From: Microbispora triticiradicis
GTDB taxonomy: Bacteria; Actinomycetota; Actinomycetes; Streptosporangiales; Streptosporangiaceae
Length of the DNA stretch: 64,000 nucleotides
NCBI GenBank assembly: GCA_003260025.2
Contig: QFZU02000024.1
Coordinates: 23,353-87,352 of the forward strand
Reading direction: 5' to 3'
Program-made: the position numbers and the translations under genes
Notes under the pieces: model-generated
What the model saw: the letters and a program-made list of their open reading frames with translations, nothing else
What the model was told of the DNA's origin: nothing
Database searches by the model: none
Part shown: positions 26,974 to 34,585 of the stretch, one piece after another
Layout: each line of letters opens with the position of its first letter
Position numbering within the stretch: the first letter of the stretch is position 1

Positions 26974-27174
26974 AAGGGTCTTGATAAGCGACACCCCCGC
27001 TTGCCAGCTCACCCGCAGGACAAGCCGACACCCTGCGACGCGATCGGCAAGGCGATTGTCTCCGCCACAGGTCGTACGCGCACGGCCACCCTCCCGGAAC
27101 GCTGCCCGTGATCCCCGCACAGCGTGACCGACTAAGCCGGCGCGAGTTCGCGGCCCGGTGCGGGGAAGCGGTTG

Positions 27175-27447
27175 TACGGTTCCCTGGCCGCCGCGGTGTT
27201 GCCGCTGTACATCCTGCACCAGCCGATCGTCGTCGCCGTCGCGTACGGCGTGGTCCGCTGGGACGCGCCGATCGGGGTCAAGTACCTCGCGATCGTCGGA
27301 GCCTCGCTCATCCTGACCGTCATCGCGTACGACCTGCTGGTGCGCCGCACGCGACCGACCCGCTTCCTGTTCAGCATGCGCGGCCGGCCTGCTCCGCAAA
27401 AGGTTCGAACTCGGTCCTGGGCAGCGATTCAGAGAGGCGAGCTCTGA
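27175..27447 (+). pseudogene. 3' remnant of an acyltransferase-3 family membrane protein
   Basis: A 91-residue open frame whose first 70 residues (SLAAAVLPLYILHQPIVVAV, RWDAPIGVKYLAIVGASLIL, AYDLLVRRTRPTRFLFSMRG) look exactly like the last two membrane spans and the C-terminus of a family 3 acyltransferase (glucan-modifying OpgC type). Intact members have about 400 residues with ten spans, so the first four fifths are missing. No sensible start exists (a TTG at 27172). The deletion junction with the phage-like fragment lies near 26975-27170. Confidence 0.7.
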
Positions 27448-27493
27448 TTCGCCGACCGGACCGCGTTCGAAGTCCCGGTGTCCCCGTTCCTCT

Positions 27494-27527
27494 CCCCACC
27501 GGATGCCGACGCCGGCGTCCGGTGGGG
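27494..27527. terminator. Terminator hairpin of the ECF sigma operon
   Basis: A 15-bp stem with one mismatch (CCCCACCGGATGCCG paired with CGGCGTCCGGTGGGG, 4-nt loop) lies 32 bp past the stop of the leftward CU044_5270 gene. Confidence 0.75.
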
Positions 27528-27558
27528 CCCCTGTCAGAGGAGTCCGATCATCCGGCCG

Positions 27559-28695
27559 TTACGGCTTGACCGGCTTGTCGTCCGTCCACGCGGCCTTGGT
27601 GATCGCGTTCCAGTTGACGACGGTGCCCGGCTTCGCCCCCGCCCACTGGCCGCCGGCGTGGACGGCCACGATCTGATCGGTCAGCAGGACGCCGGTCTGC
27701 GGGTCGACGATGATCTGCCGCTCGTACTGGCCGTTGGGCCAGTTCTCCGCCCTGCCGATGCCCTGGCCCTTGCGGCCGAGGGCGTCGGTCACCTCGCCCA
27801 GGGACCGCACGCCGTCCAGACCGGCGAGCACCTGGTAGGCCGCGGCCCGGACGGCCGGCTTGACGGGCATGCTGCTCAGCAGGCCAGAGGTCACCTGGAA
27901 GAGCCAGGCGTCCGCGTCCTGCGGGTCGTTGGATTCGGTGCCGTGACCGGCGTACCCCTGCAGCAGGCGCGCCTTCAGCGCCGCCGCGGTGGTGGGCAGC
28001 GTCTGGAGTTCGGCGAACGACACGTTCTTCCCGGCCAGGTCGGCGACCTTGTCACCGACGTTGATCGGGTTGCCGAAGGGCTTTCCGGCCTTGGAGTCGA
28101 TCACCCTCTTGCCGGTGGCGCCCCTCTTCGCCCCCTTCACCGACCACGTGGTCGGCGAGCCGTCCCGCTTCCAGGCGGCCTCCGAGCCGGGGGCGGGCTT
28201 GGTGCCCAGGTTCTGCGAGATCCACCAGCTGTCGACCTTCGGCGAACGGGCGATCCATGTCTCGCTGCGGCCCAGGCTGTTCACCGTGTAGCGCACCTTG
28301 GTGCCCACGATGTCGGCGTTGCCGCTCGTGCTCTCGACGTACCAGTACGCGCCGCTGCCCGCCTTGGCCTTCAGCGACGACTCGGCCGCGACCAGGAGGA
28401 CCTGCTTCGCGGAAAGCTTGACGGCGGCGGGCTGGGCGCCCTGGGCGACGGCCGGCGCGCTCGGCGCCGACGTCGTGCCACCGGTCGCGGTGATCCCGAC
28501 GGCGACGGCGGTCGCCGCCGCGACGCCAACCAGGCCGAGACCCCACACGGGCTTGGCGATCTTCCTGGCGCGGGCCGGCTTGGCCGGCCTGAACTGCGCC
28601 ATGGCGTGGGTGAGCTCGGCGGCCCTGGTGCCCTCGTCCACCGGGGTGTCGAGGTGAGCCGGGCGCGCCTTCCGCAGCTGCTCCATCGGGTTCAT
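27559..28695 (-). CDS. CU044_5270 family membrane-anchored protein, partner of the ECF sigma factor
   Basis: A 378-residue protein with a cytoplasmic N-terminal part of about 45 residues, one membrane span (VWGLGLVGVAAATAVAVGITA), and a large extracellular domain. It matches the CU044_5270 family, which is encoded directly behind SigE-like ECF sigma genes in actinomycetes and may sense envelope conditions or act as an anti-sigma-like partner; the function is not established. The ATG at 28695 overlaps the sigma stop (ATGA) and has GAGGAG five bases upstream, better than the GTG at 28701. The gene pair is bracketed by two stretches of broken genes. Confidence 0.85.
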   Translation of the reverse strand: MNPMEQLRKARPAHLDTPVDEGTRAAELTHAMAQFRPAKPARARKIAKPVWGLGLVGVAAATAVAVGITATGGTTSAPSAPAVAQGAQPAAVKLSAKQVLLVAAESSLKAKAGSGAYWYVESTSGNADIVGTKVRYTVNSLGRSETWIARSPKVDSWWISQNLGTKPAPGSEAAWKRDGSPTTWSVKGAKRGATGKRVIDSKAGKPFGNPINVGDKVADLAGKNVSFAELQTLPTTAAALKARLLQGYAGHGTESNDPQDADAWLFQVTSGLLSSMPVKPAVRAAAYQVLAGLDGVRSLGEVTDALGRKGQGIGRAENWPNGQYERQIIVDPQTGVLLTDQIVAVHAGGQWAGAKPGTVVNWNAITKAAWTDDKPVKP

Positions 28696-29219
28696 GACCA
28701 CTCCTCACTGAGATTGCGCACTCGGGACTGGGAGCGGGCCACCGGGGCCGTCCTCATCGCCTGGACCAGCCGCTTGCGGGCACGGTGCAGGCGTACACGG
28801 AAGGCCGCCGGTGAACAGCCGATGACACGTGCCGCGTCGCGGGGTGTGAGCCCCTGCCAGGCCACGAGAATCAGGAGCTCTCGCTCCTCCTGGGTCAGAG
28901 AGGCCAGCGCGTTGACGACGGCCAGCCGCTCGGCCACCCGCTCGGCGTGGTCCTCTTCGGTCCAGGCCCGCAGCTCGGCGGCGAGCGACTCACGCCTGAT
29001 CTCGGCGCGGATGTTGTCACGCAGCACGTTGCGGGCGACGCCGAGCAGCCACGGCAGCGCGGGGTCGGGCACGTCGTCGAATCGCCGCCAGGCGATCGCG
29101 AACGTCTCGCTCACCACCTCGTCCGCGACTTGCCGGCCCGCTTGGCTGACCACGTAGGCCCATACTCGCTGGCGGCACTCGTCATACATGGTGGTGAACT
29201 GTTGAGAATCGTCCGTCAC
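28692..29219 (-). CDS. ECF (SigE-like) RNA polymerase sigma factor
   Basis: A 175-residue group-4 sigma factor. Region 2 (FTTMYDECRQRVWAYVVSQAG, ADEVVSETFAIAWRRFDDVPD with the DxxxE-type -10 contact helix) and region 4 (LASLTQEERELLILVAWQGL, TPRDAARVIGCSPAAFRVRLHRARKRL) are complete. The short family length and the CU044_5270 partner identify the subgroup. The GTG at 29219 is preceded by GAAGGGGG. A TGTAACA element and an A/T-rich tract about 60 bp upstream may be part of an autoregulated promoter, but I cannot define its boxes. Target genes are not evident. Confidence 0.92.
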   Translation of the reverse strand: MTDDSQQFTTMYDECRQRVWAYVVSQAGRQVADEVVSETFAIAWRRFDDVPDPALPWLLGVARNVLRDNIRAEIRRESLAAELRAWTEEDHAERVAERLAVVNALASLTQEERELLILVAWQGLTPRDAARVIGCSPAAFRVRLHRARKRLVQAMRTAPVARSQSRVRNLSEEWS

Positions 29220-29424
29220 CGCCTGCCCCCTTCGTCCCGGTGTTTGTTCCGACAGGAGGAAGTGGGCCGAGACCCCTAAGTGTTACAAACAACTCCAAAA
29301 AAGGTTTTTGGCCCGACCGACTGAGTTCCTCCCGACCTGGGCATCCCTGCCGCCGGACGCGACCATCAGAGTGGCCACGATCGCTGAGTGTGCGGACGCG
29401 GGCCGTCCGGCGACGTGGGCCCAG

Positions 29425-29844
29425 TCACTGACGCGCACCGATCGCGTCCGCCTGGTCCTCCTCGACCTCCTGCTGGGCCTCACCGGCATCGCCTTCAGGG
29501 GCGATCAGGGCCAGCACACGGGCCGTGGCTTCGGCATCCAGCCGGGCCGCGATCTTCGCGAACCAGGTCTCCTCGGCGTTGTGCAGCGCCGACCGCACGA
29601 TCCGGGTGATGCGCCCAGACGTGGGCGGCTCGATCCGCTCAGTCCGGCACTGCTTGAGCAACTCCTCGCGAACCCGGTCCGACTGCCGCTCGGCGTGCGC
29701 GACGTTGACCGCCAGCCAGTCGATCAGCTTGTCAGCGTCGGCGACCGAGCACTCCCGAAAACCGAGATGATCGCGGATCTCGCGGCAGTTGACCAGGTCG
29801 GCCTCGTCGCTGAGCACCGTCCAGTGGTCGACCAGTTCATCCAT
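29425..29844 (-). pseudogene. Remnant of a Tn3-family transposase (DUF4158 N-terminal domain)
   Basis: A 139-residue open frame resembling the N-terminal DUF4158 domain of Tn3-family transposases: MDELVDHWTVLSDE, then a jump to REIRDHLGFRECSVADADKLI, and QCRTERIEPPTSGRITRIVRSA with EETWFAKIAARL. Intact proteins have roughly 100 residues between the first two pieces and about 1,000 residues overall. This copy thus has an internal in-frame deletion and lacks the DDE catalytic domain. The last 20 residues are unrelated acidic sequence. No terminal inverted repeats were recognised. A scar of an old transposon. Confidence 0.65.
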
Positions 29845-29911
29845 GCCTAACGGCGGACGCTCCACATCTATGGATCCGCCCGAAGCGGCAGGGACCAGTA
29901 AGTCCCGGCGT

Positions 29912-30142
29912 GAGCCGTCGTGGGACCTGGGCCTGCGCCTGGCCAAGGAGATCGGCTTCACCGCGTTCGAGGCCGGTGGCACGTATTACTTCGGTAAGCC
30001 GTCGTGGCTGGCGGGCCGCGTCCCCCAGGTGAAGATCGCCTGGTCGGTCACGACCGGGCACGAGCACCTGACGGCCGTGCCGTCCCTGCGAGACAACGAC
30101 GACGACAAGCAGGTCACCGGGACGCTGCGGCCGACCACCGTC
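29912..30142 (+). pseudogene. Fragment of a phage tail protein
   Basis: In one plus-strand frame a stretch of about 75 residues reads like part of a phage late-gene tail protein: SWDLGLRLAKEIGFTAFEAG, GTYYFGKPSWLAGRVPQVKI and SLRDNDDDKQVTGTLRPTTV, with the FxxGGTxYFGxPSWL and DDD patterns of such proteins. There is no start, and coherence is lost after about 30142. With the fragment at 26608 it suggests a decayed prophage or phage-derived islet. Assignment is by resemblance and is tentative. Confidence 0.45.
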
Positions 30143-30235
30143 AGTGACGACGTACCCGTCGGCGCTGTCATCGATCTCCTCCACCACCACCGGCTGATCG
30201 TCTCGACCATCGTGATCGTCCCGATGTACGCCACG

Positions 30236-30430
30236 CTCCTCGCCGGGGCCGAGCCGGATGCGCAGGCACCGCAGCGGGTGCCCGTCGGCGACGTAGGCCC
30301 GCACGTCGTCGGTGGGCGGCAGGTGCCCGGCCTGGTCGCGGCCCAGGACGCGGCAGATGCTCATGATGGTGCGGTCGCCGACCACCAGCCAGCGGGTGCC
30401 CGGGCCGAGGTTGAGGCACAGCCGCCGCCG
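30236..30430 (-). pseudogene. Unassigned gene fragment
   Basis: On the minus strand the segment reads RRRLCLNLGPGTRWLVVGDR, ICRVLGRDQAGHLPPTDDVR and PLRCLRIRLGPGEE, with third codon positions almost all G or C, as in real genes here. There is no usable start and the frame decays at both ends. It probably is a piece of a small actinomycete protein of unknown function. Nothing else in 30143-30618 can be supported. Confidence 0.35.
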
Positions 30431-30618
30431 GGACCCCAGCCGATCCGGGCCGAAAGGGTGCGGGATCGTCCCGCTCCAAGAGCACCCCCCAGCCCTCCCA
30501 GAGCAGAACGATCCCGCCTGTGGCAGATAACGCTACGGTCTCGGCCGGTGTTCCCCGCAACCGGAAAAAGTTCCGGGTGAGCTACATCACTCTTCCCCGC
30601 TCGCGCCAGGAGAACAAT

Positions 30619-30643
30619 CTCGATATATCTTTGAGGCATCGAG
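30619..30643. promoter_or_regulatory. Inverted repeat, likely PadR autoregulatory operator
   Basis: CTCGAT (30619-30624) and ATCGAG (30638-30643) are inverted around TATATCTTTGAGGC, an A/T-rich patch unusual for this genome, 27 bp before the PadR gene. PadR proteins often bind such TATATC-containing dyads at their own promoter. Confidence 0.5.
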
Positions 30644-30669
30644 AACGGATCGGAAAGAAGGGACACGCG

Positions 30670-31437
30670 ATGAGCCAGGCACACACGTTCGGCGGGCCCT
30701 GGGCCGGCCACGACCCCCGGGACGCCCGGGACGCGCTCCGCGACGAGATGCGCCGCCACCTGCGGCGCGCCCTGCGCCGGGCGTACGCGAACATGAAAGA
30801 GGCGGCCATGTGGCACCAGGAGCATCAGGAGACCGGTCCGCACGAGCACCGGCACAGGGGCGGCATGCGGGGGCGCGGCCCGTGGGGCGGTTTCGGTCCG
30901 GGCGGCCCGGGCGGCCCGTTCGGGCCGTGGGCGGGCGGGAACTTCCCGTTCGGCGGCCGGGGTTTCGGGCGGCCCCGCAAGGCCAAGCGGGGTGACGTGC
31001 GCGCGGCGATCCTCGCCCTGCTCGCGGAGGAGCCGCGCAACGGCTATCAGATCATCCAGGAGATCGCCGAGCGCAGCCAGGGCGGCTGGAAGCCCAGCCC
31101 GGGCGCGGTGTACCCCGCGCTCCAGCAGCTCAGCGACGAGGGCCTGGTCCGTGCCGAGGAGACCGACGGGCGCAAGACGTTCCAGCTCACCGAGGCCGGC
31201 CGGGAGTACGTCGCGCAGCACGAGTCCGAGGTGCGCGCTCCCTGGGAGGAGATGACGCCGGACATCGGGGACGACGTCCACGAGCTGTTCGGCCTGTCCC
31301 GGCAGGCGGCGTCGGCGCTGTTCCAGATCGCCCAGTCGGGCAGCGACGGGCAGATCAGGCAGGCGAGGCAGGTCCTGACGGAGACCCGGCGGCAGCTCTA
31401 CCGGATCCTCGCCGACGGCGACCCCGCCGAGGAGTGA
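30670..31437 (+). CDS. PadR-family transcriptional regulator
   Basis: A 255-residue PadR regulator with an unusually long N-terminal extension. Residues 1-100 are charged and then Gly/Pro/Phe-rich (RGRGPWGGFGPGGPGGPFGP and similar), probably disordered. The winged helix follows (GDVRAAILALLAEEPRNGYQ, WKPSPGAVYPALQQLSDEGL, GRKTFQLTEAGREYV), then a helical dimerisation region. The ATG at 30670 has AAGAAGGGA upstream. A dyad just before the gene suggests autoregulation. The next gene (DUF1707) begins two bases after its stop and is probably co-transcribed. Confidence 0.92.
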   Translation: MSQAHTFGGPWAGHDPRDARDALRDEMRRHLRRALRRAYANMKEAAMWHQEHQETGPHEHRHRGGMRGRGPWGGFGPGGPGGPFGPWAGGNFPFGGRGFGRPRKAKRGDVRAAILALLAEEPRNGYQIIQEIAERSQGGWKPSPGAVYPALQQLSDEGLVRAEETDGRKTFQLTEAGREYVAQHESEVRAPWEEMTPDIGDDVHELFGLSRQAASALFQIAQSGSDGQIRQARQVLTETRRQLYRILADGDPAEE

Positions 31438-31439
31438 CC

Positions 31440-32078
31440 ATGGCATTCCCCGACGACACCGGCGGCGGGTATGGCGACGGGGCCGGCCGGCCCCCCGCCG
31501 GCGCCCTGCGCATCGGCGACAGGGAGCGCGACGAGGTGATGCGGGTCCTGCACGACGCGTTCGCGCAGGGCCGCATCACCCGCGAGGAACTGGACGAGCG
31601 CCTCGACGCCACCCTCGCCGCCCGTACGGAGGAGGACCTGCGGCGGGTGACCGCCGACCTCCTCCCCGACGTCCGGGCCGACTTCCGGCCCGGCTTCCGG
31701 GCTGCGGCTCCCCTGCCCGGATCGCCGTACCCCGGGCATCACCACCACCGCCACGGCTTCCCCGCGGCCTGGGGGCCGTACGGCGCGGCCCGGGGACCGT
31801 ACGCGACGGCCTGGGGGCGGCCGCCGTACACGGCGCCTTGGGGGGCGGCGTGGGGCGCGCCCCGGGGGGCCCACTGGGCGGGCGCGAGGCGCGCGAGGGG
31901 CGGGCCACCGGTCCTGCCGCTCGTCGCCGCGGTGGTCCTCGTGGTCGCGTTCGTCTCCGGGTTCGCCTGGCCGCTGTTCCTGGTCGCCAAGCTGCTGTTC
32001 CTGGCCTGGCTGGTGACGACGGTCCTGGGCCTCGCCCGGCACCGGCATCGGCCGCGCCGCTCGCGAATTGGGCCTTGA
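31440..32078 (+). CDS. DUF1707 domain membrane protein
   Basis: A 212-residue protein. The N-terminal DUF1707 domain (LRIGDRERDEVMRVLHDAFAQGRITREELDERL) is a short helical module often found next to membrane parts. A His-rich and Pro/Tyr/Trp/Gly-rich middle (residues about 85-150) precedes two hydrophobic C-terminal spans (PVLPLVAAVVLVVAFVSGFA, PLFLVAKLLFLAWLVTTVLG). The ATG at 31440 has GAGGAG five bases upstream inside the end of the PadR gene, so it is probably coupled to PadR and may be its regulated partner. Biochemical function unknown. Confidence 0.85.
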   Translation: MAFPDDTGGGYGDGAGRPPAGALRIGDRERDEVMRVLHDAFAQGRITREELDERLDATLAARTEEDLRRVTADLLPDVRADFRPGFRAAAPLPGSPYPGHHHHRHGFPAAWGPYGAARGPYATAWGRPPYTAPWGAAWGAPRGAHWAGARRARGGPPVLPLVAAVVLVVAFVSGFAWPLFLVAKLLFLAWLVTTVLGLARHRHRPRRSRIGP

Positions 32079-32158
32079 CCCGGCATCGGCGGAGGCCAAC
32101 GATCGACATGTCGCCCTCGGGGGAGAGTTTGCGGCCACCCCGATGAACGGAGGGTGAT

Positions 32159-32287
32159 ATGCAGGCAGCCGAGCCGGAACCCGAGGTGGTGCCGCAGACC
32201 GAGCGAACGGCGGGGACGAGGCAGATCAGGATCAGGTTGCTGGACGCCGCGGAGACGAGCGCCTGCAGCAACTCGACGGGGAACTGA
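32159..32287 (+). CDS. Candidate 42-residue peptide with Ser/Thr/Cys-rich tail
   Basis: A small open frame with a good ribosome site (GGAGGGTG before ATG 32159) and strongly GC-rich third codon positions. The predicted peptide has an acidic, Pro-rich N-terminal half (MQAAEPEPEVVPQTERTAG), a middle TRQIRIRLLDAAE and the tail TSACSNSTGN. The leader-plus-short Ser/Thr/Cys tail form recalls ribosomal-peptide natural-product precursors, but I recognise no modifying enzyme beside it and no known family. It lies in the 313-bp gap between the DUF1707 gene and an unknown 209-residue protein. It may also be a chance frame. Confidence 0.4.
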   Translation: MQAAEPEPEVVPQTERTAGTRQIRIRLLDAAETSACSNSTGN

Positions 32288-32391
32288 CACGCGCCACACG
32301 TCCGCGGAAGATCGACGCGCGCCACGTTCCTCGATCCGGGCCGGGGCCGGGCGCGCTCCGACCACTATTCGGCTTCGGCCGAGGAGGCCCC

Positions 32392-33021
32392 ATGCCCGGA
32401 GAAGCGTTCGAGCACGTCAGAAAGGTCGCGGGAGAAGTCCTCCACGCGGCGGAGTACCGGACCGAGCTCTACGAGCACCTACGCGAGGTGGAGGGCGTGG
32501 TGTGGAAGCTGGAACGCGCCCAGCACTTCCACGAGCCCGACACGCCGAGCTGGGTCGCCATGGTGAGCGGAGACTGGGACCGGGCACTCGCGCTGATGGG
32601 CGAGATGCGCTTCGCCGACGACCTCCCGCCCAGGGCGGAGCTACGCCGCCTGCGGATCGTGGAGACGCCGCCGACGCCGTACCTGCAATGGGAGATCGTC
32701 CTGCTCGCGGCCCGCACCCGGGCGGGTGAGCGGGCGAGGGCGCTGCACGCCCGGTCGGTGCGGCACCTGGAGGACCGCGGACCCCTGCCCGAGCTGCTCA
32801 TCCTCGGCCCGGGCCTGATGTACGAGGTCCTCTACGACGATATGGGGGCGCACGTGGGCGGCCGGCGGATCACCGACCCGGCCGTGATCGACGAGTGCGC
32901 CGAGATCATCGCCGAGCTGTACGCGGAGGCGGAGGACATGGTGGCCTTCCACGACCGTGAGGTGGCGCCCCTGCCGCCTCCCTCGCCCTGGCGCATCCTC
33001 TCCCACCCGGGCCACCCCTGA
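32392..33021 (+). CDS. Hypothetical protein, 209 residues
   Basis: I do not recognise this family. It is a soluble, acidic, mostly helical protein with no membrane span or signal: helices around ELYEHLREVEGVVWKLERAQ, a WVAMVSGDWDRALALMGEMR segment, and a C-terminal helix DECAEIIAELYAEAEDMVAFH before a Pro-rich tail. Tryptophan- and repeat-helix character in the middle (DWDRALALM, WEIVLLAARTRAGERARALH) resembles solenoid-type proteins. The start is well supported by GAGGAGG about four bases upstream. A 42-codon ORF precedes it, and a MarR gene converges from the right. Confidence 0.75.
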   Translation: MPGEAFEHVRKVAGEVLHAAEYRTELYEHLREVEGVVWKLERAQHFHEPDTPSWVAMVSGDWDRALALMGEMRFADDLPPRAELRRLRIVETPPTPYLQWEIVLLAARTRAGERARALHARSVRHLEDRGPLPELLILGPGLMYEVLYDDMGAHVGGRRITDPAVIDECAEIIAELYAEAEDMVAFHDREVAPLPPPSPWRILSHPGHP

Positions 33022-33052
33022 GACTCGCCCGTTCCGGCCGGCGGGACAGGGC

Positions 33053-33496
33053 TCAGGCCCCGTCCCGCTGGTGCTCCTCCAGCACCGTGCGCAGGATGGC
33101 GAGCGTCCCGGCGGTCCGTGCGAGGTCGGCGGCCGGGACGGCGGCGGTGCGGGCGGCCAGCTCGGCCTCAAAGGTCGGGCGGGCCGCGGCCAGGAGCCGG
33201 GACCCCTCCGGCGTGAGGCTGAGGACGGAGGACCGCCGGTCCTCCGGATGCGCCGCGCGCACGCACAGACCCGCGCTCTCGAGCCGGTCGACGGCCTTGC
33301 TCACGGCTCCGACGGTGATCCCCACCTCGCGCACGATGTCGAGCACCCGGCACCCGGGGCGGCCGTCGATGATCTGCAGGAACTCGAACTGACCCAGGCC
33401 GATGCCCTGCTCGGCGCGCAGCCGGTCGCTCACCGCGTTGTACAGGCGGGTCTCGACGCGGACGAGATCGGTGAACAGGCGAGTGATGTCCGTCAC
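33053..33496 (-). CDS. MarR-family transcriptional regulator
   Basis: A 147-residue MarR regulator with the winged helix in the middle (LGQFEFLQIIDGRPGCRVLD, REVGITVGAVSKAVDRLESA, HPEDRRSSVLSLTPEGSRLL) between dimerisation helices. I place the start at the GTG 33496, where homology begins; an in-frame ATG at 33577 would run through both palindromic operators and add unrelated sequence. It is divergent from an alpha/beta hydrolase gene and probably represses it and itself. The physiological ligand is unknown. Confidence 0.88.
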   Translation of the reverse strand: MTDITRLFTDLVRVETRLYNAVSDRLRAEQGIGLGQFEFLQIIDGRPGCRVLDIVREVGITVGAVSKAVDRLESAGLCVRAAHPEDRRSSVLSLTPEGSRLLAAARPTFEAELAARTAAVPAADLARTAGTLAILRTVLEEHQRDGA

Positions 33497-33511
33497 ATCC
33501 GCCGATTCAAT

Positions 33512-33527
33512 TGATTCCAGGGAATCA
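33512..33527. promoter_or_regulatory. MarR operator, proximal palindrome
   Basis: TGATTCCAGGGAATCA is a perfect palindrome with 7-bp arms around AG, 16 bp upstream of the MarR start. It shares the ATTCC-NN-GGAAT core with the second palindrome 48 bp away. Confidence 0.75.
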
Positions 33528-33558
33528 TCTTCTGCGGAATCGACTTGAGGACCACATG

Positions 33559-33576
33559 TGCATTCCACGGAATGCA
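33559..33576. promoter_or_regulatory. MarR operator, distal palindrome
   Basis: TGCATTCCACGGAATGCA is a perfect 18-bp palindrome (8-bp arms, AC centre), 32 bp before the hydrolase ATG. Together with the site at 33512 it forms a paired operator in the divergent gap, with centres 48 bp apart. Confidence 0.75.
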
Positions 33577-33607
33577 TCCTCTCACCCCCGACATCATGGA
33601 GGTCCGG

Positions 33608-34567
33608 ATGACCCGCCTGCAGCGCGAGGCCGTCGACGCCCTGCATCGCAACGCCCCCGCCCCCCCGAACCCGACGCCGGCGGAGCAGCGCGCCGGATTC
33701 GCCCAGGCACTCTCCCGGCCCCTGCCCGGCGACGTCGCGGCGCACGAGACGGTGCTCGCCGGCCGTCCCGCGCTCGACCTGACCCCGGCCACCGCCACCC
33801 GCCGCGGGCGGCTGCTCCATTTCCACGGCGGCGGCTACGTCCTGGGGTCGCCCGGCACGCACGCGGGAGTCACCGCCCAGCTGGCGCGCCGTGCCCGGCT
33901 GCGGGCGACGTCCCTGGACTACCGGCTGGCCCCCGAGCATCCCTTCCCCGCCGCGGTGGACGACGGCCTCGCCGCCTACCGGGCACTGCTCGACGGGGGT
34001 GTGCGACCGGAGGAACTGGTGCTCGCCGGGGACTCCGCGGGCGGCGGGCTGGTCGTCGCCACCCTGGTCGCGGCCCGCGACGCCGGACTGCCGCAGCCGG
34101 CCGGCGCCGTCCTCTTCTCCCCGTGGGCCGACCTGACACTCGGCGGGCAGAGCATGCGCACGAAGAAGGACGCCGACCCGATCTTCACCCGGCAGGCGAT
34201 CCAGGCGTTCGCCACCCCCTACCTGGCGGGTCAGGATGCCGCCCAGCCGTTGGCGAGCCCCGTGTTCGCCGACCTGCGGGGCCTGCCCCCGCTACTGGTG
34301 CAGGCCGGCTCGAACGAACTCCTGCTGGACGATGCCGTCCGGCTCGCCGGACGCGCGGCCGCCGACGAGGTGGCGGTCACGCTGCGGGTCTGGCCGCAGG
34401 TGCCGCATGTCTTCCAGAATCACTTCGGCCACCTCGACGAGGCCGACGAGGCGCTCGACGAGGCCGCCCGCTTCCTGTCCGCACGGGTGCAGGCCGGGTA
34501 CGGCGCGCAGGCGGACCGGTGCCCGGACCCGGAGGACTCTGAGGAGCCCAGTGCGGGCCGTCCCTGA
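33608..34567 (+). CDS. Alpha/beta hydrolase fold-3 (HSL-type) esterase
   Basis: A 319-residue cytoplasmic esterase of the hormone-sensitive-lipase group. The oxyanion motif HGGGYVLG, the nucleophile elbow GDSAGGG and the acid/His region (VQAGSNELLLDDAV, PQVPHVFQNHF) are all present. The ATG at 33608 is supported by GGAGG five bases upstream; longer starts would overlap the operators. It is controlled by the divergent MarR regulator, so it may act on a small aromatic or lipid ester that also relieves repression. The substrate cannot be read from sequence. Confidence 0.9.
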   Translation: MTRLQREAVDALHRNAPAPPNPTPAEQRAGFAQALSRPLPGDVAAHETVLAGRPALDLTPATATRRGRLLHFHGGGYVLGSPGTHAGVTAQLARRARLRATSLDYRLAPEHPFPAAVDDGLAAYRALLDGGVRPEELVLAGDSAGGGLVVATLVAARDAGLPQPAGAVLFSPWADLTLGGQSMRTKKDADPIFTRQAIQAFATPYLAGQDAAQPLASPVFADLRGLPPLLVQAGSNELLLDDAVRLAGRAAADEVAVTLRVWPQVPHVFQNHFGHLDEADEALDEAARFLSARVQAGYGAQADRCPDPEDSEEPSAGRP

Positions 34568-34585
34568 CCGCCGCAGTCGATCCCG

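Noticed and set aside
29837..30385. A 182-codon minus-strand gene across 29837-30385
   Set aside because: It runs antisense over the phage-tail-like fragment and into the Tn3 remnant; only about 65 residues at one end have gene-like codon use.
32159..32287. Assignment of the small peptide to the FxLD lanthipeptide class
   Set aside because: The RLLDAAE segment only loosely recalls the motif, the Cys-rich FxLD core is absent, and no lanthipeptide enzymes are present.
33053..33940. A 295-residue version of the MarR protein starting near 33940
   Set aside because: The extra N-terminus is antisense to the esterase gene and spans both operators; homology begins at 33496.
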